64,000 nt of DNA, from the NCBI RefSeq assembly GCF_001908105.1, contig NZ_MKGQ01000001.1, positions 284,990 to 348,989 of the forward strand, read 5' to 3'. Origin of the DNA: Xenorhabdus eapokensis. GTDB taxonomy: Bacteria; Pseudomonadota; Gammaproteobacteria; Enterobacterales; Enterobacteriaceae. The notes below the pieces were generated by a model. It saw only the letters and a program-made list of their open reading frames with translations. It was not told the DNA's origin and made no database searches. A program made the translations under genes and the position numbers. This document shows, in pieces, positions 22,611 through 31,311 of this stretch. Every line of letters begins with the position of its first letter. Within the stretch, counting starts at the first letter, position 1.

Positions 22611-24647
22611 TTACCACTGGTAGCTCACAAACAGTTTGGCATTACGGCCATGCTGTGGTGCTCCCAGCGATGAGTAGTAGGTTTTATCAAAAGCGTTACC
22701 CAGTACAACGGAGGTAGTTAGACCTTTTAATGTTCCAGTGCCATGGTAGCTGACGTAGAAGTCATTGACGCCATAACCAGCGTATTGGAGGATTTTCTGG
22801 CCACGTTCATTCCTATCACCGTTTACTCCTCTGAGGTTAGTCTGTTGGGTAAATTTACCAATCCATCCGATAGAGAAATCCGTGTTAGATAATGGAATAT
22901 CCAATGTGCTGGTTAGGATGTCAGGGGTCAGTGCTCCTATAGAGGCTCCAGTTTGTTCGTTCTTACCCGTTGTACGGTTATAAGCGAGATCCCATGAGAA
23001 CCAATCAGAGTCATACGTCATAGAAATATCCCAGCCCCAAATTTTAGCCTTTGGAATATTAAAGGATGTCGTAAACCTCATATCAGATGTCACAGTAGAA
23101 GATATGTAATCTTTTGCTTGAGTATCAAAATAGCTGGCTTTAAATTTCAAACCATCATTGTTGGCTAAAACATCATCGAAACGTAGTCCGAAGCCATATT
23201 CCTGAGTTTCATTGCTTTCAGGGCGTAGGTTTGGATTGGGTTTCCAGTAGTTTCCAGGAAAATGTCTGGAATCGTTATACATTTCGCCCATAGTCGGGGC
23301 ACGGAATGCCTGGGAATAAGAAGCAAATAGCATTGACCAATCTGTGGGGGTAATACTAATGGCACCTTTTGATGACCACTTATCGGCACTGATATCATCA
23401 TATTTGCTATTTGTGGCTTTGTAATTGTCGTAACGTGTACCCACAATAAATGAAACAGGTAAATCACGCAGGGTCATTTCGTCTTGGATCCAGCCAGATG
23501 CGAAATGAATATTTGCGTTAGGAAAACCTTCTACAATGCTGCTACTTGGCTTTTGTTTTTGTTTATAGGTTTCACCACCATAGGTCAATTGGTGTGCTGC
23601 AAAGGTCGTGGTGCCAAAATGGGAGCGGTTTTCAAGCTTTATACCATAAGTTTCTTGTTTACGGCCTTCAAAGCCCTTGTCTTTGCTTCTGTTATTAATA
23701 TTGATATCGGAATAATAAATATCTGCTTTGGCATTTAACCAGCCATATTTTGCTGGATTTAATTGATAAGACAGTTGAGCATCACGTTGTACAGTGGTGC
23801 GATCTATCCGTTGACTGTTATCTTTGTCTAGAAGTTGTGGATTTTTAGGTTCATGTGCTTCATTACGGTAATAGCGCAGGTTACCGCTGAGCTTTTGGTT
23901 GTCGTCTATTTTCCAAGAACCTTTTGCCAATAGGTTACCAATGGTTTCGTCATTATGATCTTTGACGCCATTCCCGAAACGGATATTGCCTACATCACGG
24001 GTACCAAATGCAACTACCCCATCAAGCTGTTCTGTTTTACCGAATGCGGCTCCCCCAAATCCCAGACTGTGGTCACCGCTCCCTGCGCGACTAAAGATCC
24101 GAAAACCCGTATTTTTGCCTTCTTCCAATAAATCTGTAGCATCGACGGTTTGATAGGCAATAACGCCACCCAAAGCACCACTGCCATATAGTAGTGCTGA
24201 TGGGCCACGGACAACTTCAACCTGTTTGATCAATGCAGGATCGAGGAATATGCCATTGAGGTGTCCGGTATCGGTTCCTTGCCGAATACCATCAACAAGA
24301 GTCAAAACCCCTTTTTGGGTATAACCCCGAATGCTGATATCTTGTCCATTGGCACGACCAATGCCAGCGACATCAATTCCCGGAATATTGTGCAGTAAAT
24401 CATTTGCGTTGCCTGCAACCTGATTGCTGGCAGAATTGCTTTCAATGACTGTAACCATCATAGGGGCTTCAAAACTGTCACGTTGGTTGCCAGTGGCATA
24501 GACAGTTACAGTGTCTTTGGAAGATTTCTCTTTCTTGGAATGTATTGTATCCGAAGGTACTGTGGTGGCATTCGCAGAAGATAAACTTGCGAAGATGAGT
24601 ACACTTAATGTAGCCAGTTTCAGGTTTGGTGATTTAATTAAAGTCAT
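22611..24647 (-). CDS. hmuR: TonB-dependent hemin receptor
   Basis: Outer-membrane receptor that takes heme or hemoproteins across the outer membrane using TonB energy. From the ATG at 24647 there are 678 residues: a signal peptide ending near SSANA, a TonB box region around DTVTVYAT, a plug domain with GIGRANGQDISIRGYTQ and VRGPSALLYGSGALGGVI, then a 22-strand barrel ending in the aromatic LFVSYQW. First gene of hmuRSTUV, preceded by a Fur box and a structured leader. Confidence 0.95.
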   Translation of the reverse strand: MTLIKSPNLKLATLSVLIFASLSSANATTVPSDTIHSKKEKSSKDTVTVYATGNQRDSFEAPMMVTVIESNSASNQVAGNANDLLHNIPGIDVAGIGRANGQDISIRGYTQKGVLTLVDGIRQGTDTGHLNGIFLDPALIKQVEVVRGPSALLYGSGALGGVIAYQTVDATDLLEEGKNTGFRIFSRAGSGDHSLGFGGAAFGKTEQLDGVVAFGTRDVGNIRFGNGVKDHNDETIGNLLAKGSWKIDDNQKLSGNLRYYRNEAHEPKNPQLLDKDNSQRIDRTTVQRDAQLSYQLNPAKYGWLNAKADIYYSDININNRSKDKGFEGRKQETYGIKLENRSHFGTTTFAAHQLTYGGETYKQKQKPSSSIVEGFPNANIHFASGWIQDEMTLRDLPVSFIVGTRYDNYKATNSKYDDISADKWSSKGAISITPTDWSMLFASYSQAFRAPTMGEMYNDSRHFPGNYWKPNPNLRPESNETQEYGFGLRFDDVLANNDGLKFKASYFDTQAKDYISSTVTSDMRFTTSFNIPKAKIWGWDISMTYDSDWFSWDLAYNRTTGKNEQTGASIGALTPDILTSTLDIPLSNTDFSIGWIGKFTQQTNLRGVNGDRNERGQKILQYAGYGVNDFYVSYHGTGTLKGLTTSVVLGNAFDKTYYSSLGAPQHGRNAKLFVSYQW

Positions 24648-24674
24648 GCAAGTCAATTTCCATGGTGAAATAGC

Positions 24675-24725
24675 GTGTTCCTATGAACACAATCAACGGA
24701 TATATCACTGTTATTCAGCAGTGAT
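24675..24725 (-). repeat. two perfect hairpins in the hmuR leader
   Basis: ATCACTG/CAGTGAT (24704-24710 and 24719-24725, loop of 8) and GTGTTC/GAACAC (24675-24680 and 24685-24690, loop of 4) lie between the Fur box and the hmuR ATG. They would form in the hmuR 5' untranslated RNA. No T run follows either, so they are not ordinary terminators. Confidence 0.6.
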
Positions 24726-24764
24726 TTTGTTGGATGTTTTATTTCATTGAACAATAATTATTCT

Positions 24765-24783
24765 GATATTGAGAATAATTATC
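24765..24783 (-). promoter_or_regulatory. Fur box of the hmuRSTUV promoter
   Basis: On the minus strand the site reads GATAATTATTCTCAATATC, which by my count matches 15 of 19 positions of the Fur consensus. A TTGAAA -35-like element lies at its upstream edge and further AATAATTAT repeats lie beside it, suggesting overlapping Fur binding. It is 118 bases before the hmuR ATG. Iron-bound Fur would repress heme uptake when iron is plentiful. Confidence 0.75.
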
Positions 24784-24874
24784 GTTTCAACTGTGGTTAA
24801 CTTCAAGCTCTTTTTTCTTCACTTGAAATGGTGTTTTAATATTTTGATTTTAAATGATTTACTTCTTTAGATGA

Positions 24875-24901
24875 TTGGCTCCGACGGTCGGCAGGAGCCA
24901 A
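24875..24901 (-). other. hairpin just after aroH
   Basis: TTGGCTCC and GGAGCCAA pair across an 11-base loop, 15 bases past the aroH stop. There is no clear T run on the minus strand, so this may be an RNA 3'-end stabiliser or weak terminator. Confidence 0.4.
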
Positions 24902-24915
24902 AATAAGGAAAGGAT

Positions 24916-25962
24916 TCAGGAACGATTTCTCATGGCTTGGTCAAGAATATTGATAAATTCTTCCGTATCCTGCCAACCAAGGCATGGATCGGTAATAGAT
25001 TGGCCATATGTCAAAGCTCCTTCTTTGGTAACTTTTTGAGTTCCTTCGACTAAAAAACTTTCAGCCATAACACCAGCAATAGCGGTTGAGCCAGATTGGA
25101 TTTGTTCGCCAATATTTTTTGCTATATCCAATTGACGATGATGGACTTTCTGGCAATTAGCGTGGCTGCAATCCACAATTAAACGTTCAGGTAAGTGAAA
25201 TTCACGTAATTTCTGGCAGGTTACCGTAATATCTTCAGCACTGTAATTCGGTTTTTTCCCACCACGCATAATAATATGTCCATAGGGATTTCCACTGGTT
25301 TGATAAATAGTCATCTGACCATTTTTATCTGGGGACAAAAACATGTGCTTGGCTCGCGCTGCACGCATTGCATCAATAGCGATAAGTGTATTGCCATCCG
25401 TTCCGTTTTTAAAACCAATTGGACATGACAAAGCAGAGGCCATTTCTCGGTGAATTTGGCTTTCCGTTGTTCTGGCGCCGATTGCTCCCCAACTAATTAA
25501 ATCGGCAATATATTGACCCGTGACCATATCCAGAAATTCTGTAGCAGTCGGGACGCCTAATTCATTGATATCAATTAGTAGCTTACGAGCCAGGGTGATC
25601 CCTTTATTAACCCGGCAAGAGCCGTCCAACATAGGATCTGAAATTAAGCCTTTCCAGCCAACAACGGTTCTCGGTTTCTCGAAATAGGTTCGCATTACAA
25701 TTTCCAGATTTTGCTGGTATTTTTTGCGCAGGGTGTGTAAGCGAGAGGCATAATCAAGGGCGGCATCAACATCATGAATGGAGCAGGGACCAATAATGAC
25801 CAATAGACGTTGATCCTCCCCTGTTAGGATAGATTGAATACGCTTTCGTGACAATGTCACATTTTGTAATATTTTGTCTGATATAGGATATTGTTCTGCA
25901 AGCGTTTTAGGTGTGATTAGGCTATCAATGCGGAGGGTTCTTAACTCATCTGTTTTGTACAT
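24916..25962 (-). CDS. aroH: 3-deoxy-7-phosphoheptulonate (DAHP) synthase, AroH type
   Basis: First step of aromatic amino acid synthesis: PEP plus erythrose-4-phosphate to DAHP. The 348 residues equal E. coli AroH. Family motifs include GPCSIHD, MRTYFEKPRTVVGWKGLI, GARTTESQIHREMASALS and NPYGHIIMRGGKKPNY. The AroH (tryptophan-sensitive) assignment rests on overall similarity and on its place next to ppsR and ppsA, as in E. coli. The ATG at 25962 gives MYKTDELRTL; an upstream TTG was rejected. No TrpR operator was recognised. Confidence 0.9.
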   Translation of the reverse strand: MYKTDELRTLRIDSLITPKTLAEQYPISDKILQNVTLSRKRIQSILTGEDQRLLVIIGPCSIHDVDAALDYASRLHTLRKKYQQNLEIVMRTYFEKPRTVVGWKGLISDPMLDGSCRVNKGITLARKLLIDINELGVPTATEFLDMVTGQYIADLISWGAIGARTTESQIHREMASALSCPIGFKNGTDGNTLIAIDAMRAARAKHMFLSPDKNGQMTIYQTSGNPYGHIIMRGGKKPNYSAEDITVTCQKLREFHLPERLIVDCSHANCQKVHHRQLDIAKNIGEQIQSGSTAIAGVMAESFLVEGTQKVTKEGALTYGQSITDPCLGWQDTEEFINILDQAMRNRS

Positions 25963-26011
25963 ATACTTTCTTTCTCGGATTCTACTTCTTATTGAGACAG
26001 AGTCTGAAATG

Positions 26012-26042
26012 ACTGGGGAATTACAATAACTCAACCCCCAGT
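26012..26042. repeat. inverted repeat upstream of aroH
   Basis: ACTGGGG and CCCCAGT (with one extra C) flank a 16-base AT-rich centre, 50-80 bases before the aroH ATG. It could be an operator or a leader stem. It does not fit a TrpR or TyrR consensus that I can recognise. Confidence 0.4.
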
Positions 26043-26114
26043 AAATTCAACAGACAATCATAATATTTGCGCGAGAAAGTGTTGTGAATAAATATTGTTA
26101 AATATGTTTTGAAA

Positions 26115-26978
26115 TTAGAACATACGGCGTTTTAATCCCATGCTGTCAATAATTTTGGTCGAAATCTCTTCGACAGAATAATTAGTTGTATTCAGGTAAT
26201 TGATCTTATTTTTTCGGAATAAAGCCTCAACTTCAGCGATTTCAACCCGACATTGTCGCAATGAAGCGTAACGGCTATTTTCACGCCGCTCTTCACGGAT
26301 AGCAGCAAGCCTTTCTGGGCTAATCGTCAGGCCGAATAATTTATGCTGAAAGGGTTTTAAAGCGGCGGGTAACTGCAAATTATCCATATCATCTGCGGTA
26401 AAAGGATAGTTTGCAGCCTGAATACCAAATTGCATGGCAAGATAGAGGCTGGTTGGTGTTTTCCCGCACCGAGATACACCAAGAATAATGACTTGCGCCT
26501 GATCAAGATTACGTAATGAAATACCATCATCATGGGCGAGAGTGTAATCAATAGCCGCAATGCGTGCATCATATTGCCCCAAATTTTTTCTAGATAAACC
26601 GTGGGTTCGGTGTAATTCTGGTTTGGGTTCGATGCCAATTTCTTGCTGCAATGGTGCAACTAATGTTTGCACAATATCCTGACAAAATCCGTTGCTGAGG
26701 GTAATAATACTTTTAACTTCATCCGAAATGATGGAATAAAAAACTAATGGCTTAATTTGGGTTTGCTGGTATATCGCATTGATTTGATCTCTGACTTTCT
26801 CAGCTCTGGTTTTGCTCGTCACGAAAGGTAAGGTATAGGAAGTAATAGCAATTGGAAATTGGGATAACACGGCATGGCCTAATACTTCCGCCGTGATTGC
26901 TGTTCCATCAGAAATAAAAAATACACTGCGTTTCGGTGTTTCATTTTCCGCAGTTTGGGGAGGATGGGTGTCTATCAT
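26115..26978 (-). CDS. ppsR: PEP synthase regulatory protein (kinase/pyrophosphorylase)
   Basis: DUF299-family enzyme that inactivates PEP synthase by ADP-dependent phosphorylation and reactivates it by phosphorolysis. The 287 residues contain the nucleotide-binding loop [15 protein letters not shown] and the N-terminal [18 protein letters not shown]. It is divergent from its target ppsA with a 190-base gap. The same pair is found in E. coli. Confidence 0.94.
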   Translation of the reverse strand: MIDTHPPQTAENETPKRSVFFISDGTAITAEVLGHAVLSQFPIAITSYTLPFVTSKTRAEKVRDQINAIYQQTQIKPLVFYSIISDEVKSIITLSNGFCQDIVQTLVAPLQQEIGIEPKPELHRTHGLSRKNLGQYDARIAAIDYTLAHDDGISLRNLDQAQVIILGVSRCGKTPTSLYLAMQFGIQAANYPFTADDMDNLQLPAALKPFQHKLFGLTISPERLAAIREERRENSRYASLRQCRVEIAEVEALFRKNKINYLNTTNYSVEEISTKIIDSMGLKRRMF

Positions 26979-27052
26979 GATCTCTCTTCTTTTATCGTTA
27001 TGCCCTTAGGATTTTTTCCGAATTATACCCGTAAAAAAATAATATTGTTGGG

Positions 27053-27064
27053 TTGATCGATTCA
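27053..27064 (+). promoter_or_regulatory. Cra (FruR)-like box upstream of ppsA
   Basis: TTGATCGATTCA matches 10 of 12 positions of TGAATCGATTCA. It lies 105 bases before the ppsA ATG, on the upstream side of the probable promoter, which suits activation. Cra activates ppsA in E. coli. Confidence 0.5.
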
Positions 27065-27168
27065 CCTTTCTATATCTGGCAAGACAATGTGCTAGGCTAT
27101 TTCCTGCTGTGAAGTGCAGCTTTAATTTTCCGATTTGTACCTCCGAATGTAAAAAAGGATAGTTTCTA

Positions 27169-29547
27169 ATGTCCAATAGTGGCCTCACCCCAAACAATGT
27201 GCTCTGGTATAACCAATTAGGCATGAATGATGTTAATCGGGTTGGTGGTAAAAACGCCTCGCTTGGCGAGATGATCACCAATCTGGCTGAACTGGGCGTG
27301 TCTGTTCCTAATGGTTTTGCGACAACGGCACAGGCATTTAATGATTTTCTGGAACAAAGTGGTGTGAACCAGCGTATTTATCAATTGCTGGATGAAACCA
27401 ATGTTGATGATGTTAATCAATTGGCTAAAGCTGGTGCGCAGATCCGTCAGTGGGTGATTGATACGCCATTGACAGTCCAGCTTGAAAAAGATATTCGTGA
27501 TGCCTATCTGCAATTGTCTGAAGGCGAGCCTGATGCCTCTTTCGCCGTGCGCTCTTCTGCAACAGCGGAAGATATGCCAGATGCTTCTTTTGCTGGACAG
27601 CAAGAAACTTTCTTGAATGTGCAAGGCATTGACGCGGTGATGGTGGCTATCAAGCATGTCTTTGCATCCCTTTTTAATGATCGTGCCATTTCTTACCGCG
27701 TCCATCAGGGTTATGACCACCGTGGTGTTGCACTTTCTGCCGGTATACAACGCATGGTGCGTTCTGATTTGGCTTCGTCTGGGGTGATGTTTACGATTGA
27801 TACTGAATCAGGTTTTGATCAGGTTGTGTTCATTACATCTGCTTATGGTTTGGGGGAGATGGTTGTGCAGGGGGCGGTAAACCCTGATGAATTTTATGTC
27901 CACAAACCGACGTTGAAGAACAATCGGCCTGCAATAGTGCGCCGTAATCTTGGCTCTAAAAAAATCCGCATGGTTTATGCAGAGAGTAAAGAGCATGGGA
28001 AGCAAGTGCGAACAGAAGCTGTCTCAGAGGAATTGCGCAATCGTTTCTCTTTGGCCGATAGTGAAGTGGAAGAGTTGGCCAGACAGGCTTTGCTGATAGA
28101 GAAACATTATGGCCGTCCGATGGATATCGAGTGGGCGAAAGATGGACACAATGGCAAGTTATATATTGTTCAGGCTCGTCCGGAAACGGTTCGATCAAAT
28201 CAGCAAGTCATGGAACGTTACCAACTCAATGAGCAAGGCAATGTCTTGATAGAAGGTCGGGCAATTGGGCATCGTATTGGTGTTGGAACAGTCAAGGTTA
28301 TCCACAATCTTAGTGAGATGGATCGCATTCAAGTGGGAGATGTCTTAGTCACCGATATGACTGATCCGGATTGGGAACCGATCATGAAAAGAGCAGCCGC
28401 TATTGTCACCAATCGTGGTGGACGGACTTGCCATGCCGCTATTATTGCTCGTGAACTGGGTATTCCTGCTGTTGTTGGTTGTGGCGATGCGACTGAACGT
28501 TTGCAAGAAGGCCTACAGGTAACGGTTTCTTGTTCAGAAGGTGATACGGGGTACGTTTATCAGAATAAATTAGACTTTAGTGTTCAGAGTTCCCAAATTG
28601 ATAAACTGCCGGAATTGGATGTGAAGATCATGATGAATGTGGGTAATCCTGATCGCGCATTTGATTTCGCTTGCTTGCCAAATGAGGGGGTTGGTTTGGC
28701 TCGACTGGAGTTTATCATTAACCGAATGATCGGTGTGCACCCTCGCGCACTGCTTGAATATTCCAAACAACCTCTTGAGCTGCAAGAGCAAATTAACTCG
28801 TTGATGGTTGGTTATGATAATCCGATTGAGTTTTATGTAGGGAAATTGACGGAAGGGATTGCAACGCTCGCAGCGGCATTCTGGCCTAAGCGTGTGATTG
28901 TTCGCTTATCAGATTTCAAATCCAATGAATACGCGAACTTAGTGGGTGGAGACAGGTATGAGCCACATGAAGAAAACCCAATGCTGGGTTTCCGTGGGGC
29001 AGGGCGTTACGTTTCTGACAATTTCCGTCAATGTTTTGCTTTGGAGTGTGAGGCGATCAAGCGGGTACGCAATGTGATGGGGTTGTCTAACGTTGAAGTG
29101 ATGATCCCGTTTGTGCGTACCGTTGCTCAGGCGGAAGCGGTGATAGCGGAATTGGCATCTCAAGGTTTGAAGCGCGGTGAGAATGGCTTGAAAGTCATCA
29201 TGATGTGTGAAATTCCATCGAATGCGTTGTTAGCAGATCAATTTCTTGAATATTTTGACGGCTTCTCAATTGGCTCAAATGATATGACGCAATTGGCTTT
29301 GGGATTAGATCGCGATTCTGGTGTGGTATCCGAATTATTCGATGAACGTAATGAAGCGGTGAAACAATTGCTTTCTATGGCAATTCGAGCAGCTAAACGG
29401 CAGGGGAAATATGTTGGTATCTGTGGGCAAGGACCTTCGGATCATGAAGATTTTGCTCAATGGCTAATGAAGGAAGGAATTGACAGTTTATCATTGAATC
29501 CTGATACAGTCGTGAAAACGTGGATTGCGTTAGCTGAAAATAATTAG
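27169..29547 (+). CDS. ppsA: phosphoenolpyruvate synthase
   Basis: Converts pyruvate and ATP to PEP, AMP and phosphate, needed for growth on three-carbon sources. The 792 residues equal E. coli PpsA. The N-terminal ATP-grasp domain has [20 protein letters not shown]. The swivelling domain has the phospho-histidine in [14 protein letters not shown], and the C-terminal PEP/pyruvate barrel has [20 protein letters not shown] and the catalytic cysteine in [15 protein letters not shown] precedes the ATG. Controlled post-translationally by ppsR. Confidence 0.97.
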   Translation: MSNSGLTPNNVLWYNQLGMNDVNRVGGKNASLGEMITNLAELGVSVPNGFATTAQAFNDFLEQSGVNQRIYQLLDETNVDDVNQLAKAGAQIRQWVIDTPLTVQLEKDIRDAYLQLSEGEPDASFAVRSSATAEDMPDASFAGQQETFLNVQGIDAVMVAIKHVFASLFNDRAISYRVHQGYDHRGVALSAGIQRMVRSDLASSGVMFTIDTESGFDQVVFITSAYGLGEMVVQGAVNPDEFYVHKPTLKNNRPAIVRRNLGSKKIRMVYAESKEHGKQVRTEAVSEELRNRFSLADSEVEELARQALLIEKHYGRPMDIEWAKDGHNGKLYIVQARPETVRSNQQVMERYQLNEQGNVLIEGRAIGHRIGVGTVKVIHNLSEMDRIQVGDVLVTDMTDPDWEPIMKRAAAIVTNRGGRTCHAAIIARELGIPAVVGCGDATERLQEGLQVTVSCSEGDTGYVYQNKLDFSVQSSQIDKLPELDVKIMMNVGNPDRAFDFACLPNEGVGLARLEFIINRMIGVHPRALLEYSKQPLELQEQINSLMVGYDNPIEFYVGKLTEGIATLAAAFWPKRVIVRLSDFKSNEYANLVGGDRYEPHEENPMLGFRGAGRYVSDNFRQCFALECEAIKRVRNVMGLSNVEVMIPFVRTVAQAEAVIAELASQGLKRGENGLKVIMMCEIPSNALLADQFLEYFDGFSIGSNDMTQLALGLDRDSGVVSELFDERNEAVKQLLSMAIRAAKRQGKYVGICGQGPSDHEDFAQWLMKEGIDSLSLNPDTVVKTWIALAENN

Positions 29548-29580
29548 CTGGAAATAACTCATCGCATTTAATTCAAATAT

Positions 29581-29617
29581 AAAAGCCTGTTAAGATACTT
29601 TCAGGCTTTTATATTTT
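29581..29617 (+). terminator. terminator after ppsA
   Basis: AAAAGCCTG and CAGGCTTTT pair around a 12-base loop, followed by a TA/T-rich tract. It lies 34 bases after the ppsA stop. Confidence 0.75.
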
Positions 29618-29639
29618 ATGTCACATGATTTTTGAATGC

Positions 29640-29771
29640 AAAAAAAAAGCCTATCATGGGCTGACAGGCAAAGACTACACACAGCAATATATATTACTTT
29701 ATGGAACCTAGCCTATGGCGTTATAGGCCTAGGTAGCAATACTCTGGGAAACATTTGTTTCGATGAAATGA
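29640..29771 (-). ncRNA. rprA: RprA small regulatory RNA homologue
   Basis: The minus strand at 29668-29687 reads TTGCTGTGTGTAGTCTTTGC, identical to a block near the 3' end of E. coli RprA. An 8-bp terminator stem with a 5-base loop (29649-29669) and nine T (29640-29648) follow directly, as in RprA. Upstream are two more hairpins, at 29707-29733 and 29748-29761. The gene lies downstream of ydiK on the same strand, as in E. coli. RprA, with Hfq, activates rpoS translation and is induced by RcsB. The 5' end is estimated from a -10-like TTAAAT, so the length (about 132) is uncertain. Confidence 0.85.
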
Positions 29772-29800
29772 ATACTAATTTAATAAGTTGGCTTATTCAT

Positions 29801-29814
29801 TAAGAATCCTCTTA
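29801..29814 (-). promoter_or_regulatory. RcsB box of the rprA promoter
   Basis: The minus strand reads TAAGAGGATTCTTA, close to the RcsB box consensus TAAGAATATTCCTA. It covers the position of a -35 element 17 bases before TTAAAT (29778-29783). Activation of rprA by the Rcs envelope-stress phosphorelay is established in E. coli. Confidence 0.6.
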
Positions 29815-29948
29815 ATAAATAGAGATTAGAAAAGAAATTTTGTGAAAATAACTTTTTTGCAACAATTTTTTGCAGTAGGTTTTATTTTTTTCGAAAAATA
29901 ACTTTGTATTTTGGATAGAATCTTGATGATATATTTACTAGTTTTATA

Positions 29949-29980
29949 ATTGCGCGAAAATATTATTTTTTTCGCGCAAT
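29949..29980. repeat. GC-rich inverted repeat after ydiK
   Basis: ATTGCGCGAAAA and its near complement TTTTCGCGCAAT flank a short AT centre, 8 bases beyond the ydiK stop. It probably forms the 3' hairpin of the ydiK message, but no clean T run follows on the minus strand. The remaining bases 29815-29948 are AT-rich and I see no gene in them. Confidence 0.5.
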
Positions 29981-29987
29981 CATTTGG

Positions 29988-31097
29988 TTATTTTATGTGC
30001 TTTTTCCCGAAATGTTTTTTTATGTCTGTCATTTTTTCTTCGGGCTTAGGAACTTCATTCATCCACGCCAATAGTAAGCTGTAAGAAACAGCCAATACAA
30101 CAGGCCCAATAAATAGCCCGATGACACCCAATGAAAGTATCCCGCCGATGACACCAGTAAGAATTAACACCATAGGTAAATCAGCCCCAAGACGGATCAG
30201 GAAAGGGCGCAGGACACCATCCATTGTGGTTAATATCAGGCTCCAGATAATTAAAATGGTTCCCCAGGTTGTTTCTCCCGTCCAATAAAGCCATGCAATA
30301 GATGGAACGAGAACAAGCAGAGGCCCAAGCTGGGCAACACAGCATACAAACATCAGTACTGTCAATATCATTGGATACGGAATGCCGACAATGGCCAGTC
30401 CAATTCCGCCTGCAATGGCTTGAACCAATGCCGTTACCACCACGCCAAGAGCGACGGCTCGGATGGATTGGGCAGCCAGCAACACGACGGCATCCCCTCG
30501 TTTATCTGCCAGCCGGATAGCAAAATGGCGGATACTCAGCATCACCTGATCACCTTTCCAATAAAGTAATACACTAAACATGACCATCAGTGCCAGATGG
30601 AAAAGAAAGCGCCCTGCATTAGCCGCTTGGGTGAAAAACCAGGTTGCTGCTTTACCGATGTAAGGGGGAATTTTGTTGAGAAGCATGTTACTGCCATCAG
30701 CAATCAAATCCTGCCATTTAAGATATAAATCTTTACCAATGACAGGTATCCGATTAAGCCACTCCAACTGTGGAAGTTGGAAAGAGGAAGGCGATTTTGC
30801 CCATTCAATCAATGGCGCACTGTTTTCTACCAGGCTGCTGACAAGTAATGCAATAGGGATAACAAACAACAAAACTAATAGCAACGTCATGATAGAAACT
30901 GCAATCCAGCGTTTTCCCCATAATCGTTGTTGTAATTTCTCCAATAATGGCCAGGTTGCGATAACTACCATTCCTGACCAAATAAATCCTAAAATAAAGG
31001 GACTTAAGACCCAAAAGCTGGTGGTAATGAGCAATAAAATGAAGAATAGAGCAAATAATAGTTTAGGTAAATCTGGGTGTGATTGTGATTTTTCCAT
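29988..31097 (-). CDS. ydiK: AI-2E family transporter YdiK
   Basis: Inner-membrane protein of the AI-2E exporter/PerM family; the substrate of YdiK is not known. From the ATG at 31097 there are 369 residues (E. coli 370) with about eight hydrophobic segments and the family stretch GIPYPMILTVLMFVCCVAQLGP. A TTG five codons upstream was rejected. It is divergent from ydiJ across 214 bases. Confidence 0.9.
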   Translation of the reverse strand: MEKSQSHPDLPKLLFALFFILLLITTSFWVLSPFILGFIWSGMVVIATWPLLEKLQQRLWGKRWIAVSIMTLLLVLLFVIPIALLVSSLVENSAPLIEWAKSPSSFQLPQLEWLNRIPVIGKDLYLKWQDLIADGSNMLLNKIPPYIGKAATWFFTQAANAGRFLFHLALMVMFSVLLYWKGDQVMLSIRHFAIRLADKRGDAVVLLAAQSIRAVALGVVVTALVQAIAGGIGLAIVGIPYPMILTVLMFVCCVAQLGPLLVLVPSIAWLYWTGETTWGTILIIWSLILTTMDGVLRPFLIRLGADLPMVLILTGVIGGILSLGVIGLFIGPVVLAVSYSLLLAWMNEVPKPEEKMTDIKKHFGKKHIK

Positions 31098-31311
31098 GAA
31101 ATCATTTCTCAAGTAATTAAAAGTGGTATTGGCAGTAACAACGGTAATTAAATATAACGTTATTTCACTGGTTGCTCAAAATCGATAAATATTGTGATAT
31201 GGTTGAAAGCCTGCCTACTCAGAAACCAGAAAATTATCTTAGTTACGTTATCCAAGATAGTATACAGATAAAGCAATGTGGATATTTATTAGAATAAGGG
31301 GCAATTAGCCA

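Noticed and set aside
26000..26060. ERIC-type repeat upstream of aroH
   Set aside because: Only the ACTGGGG piece resembles ERIC; the rest of the element is absent.
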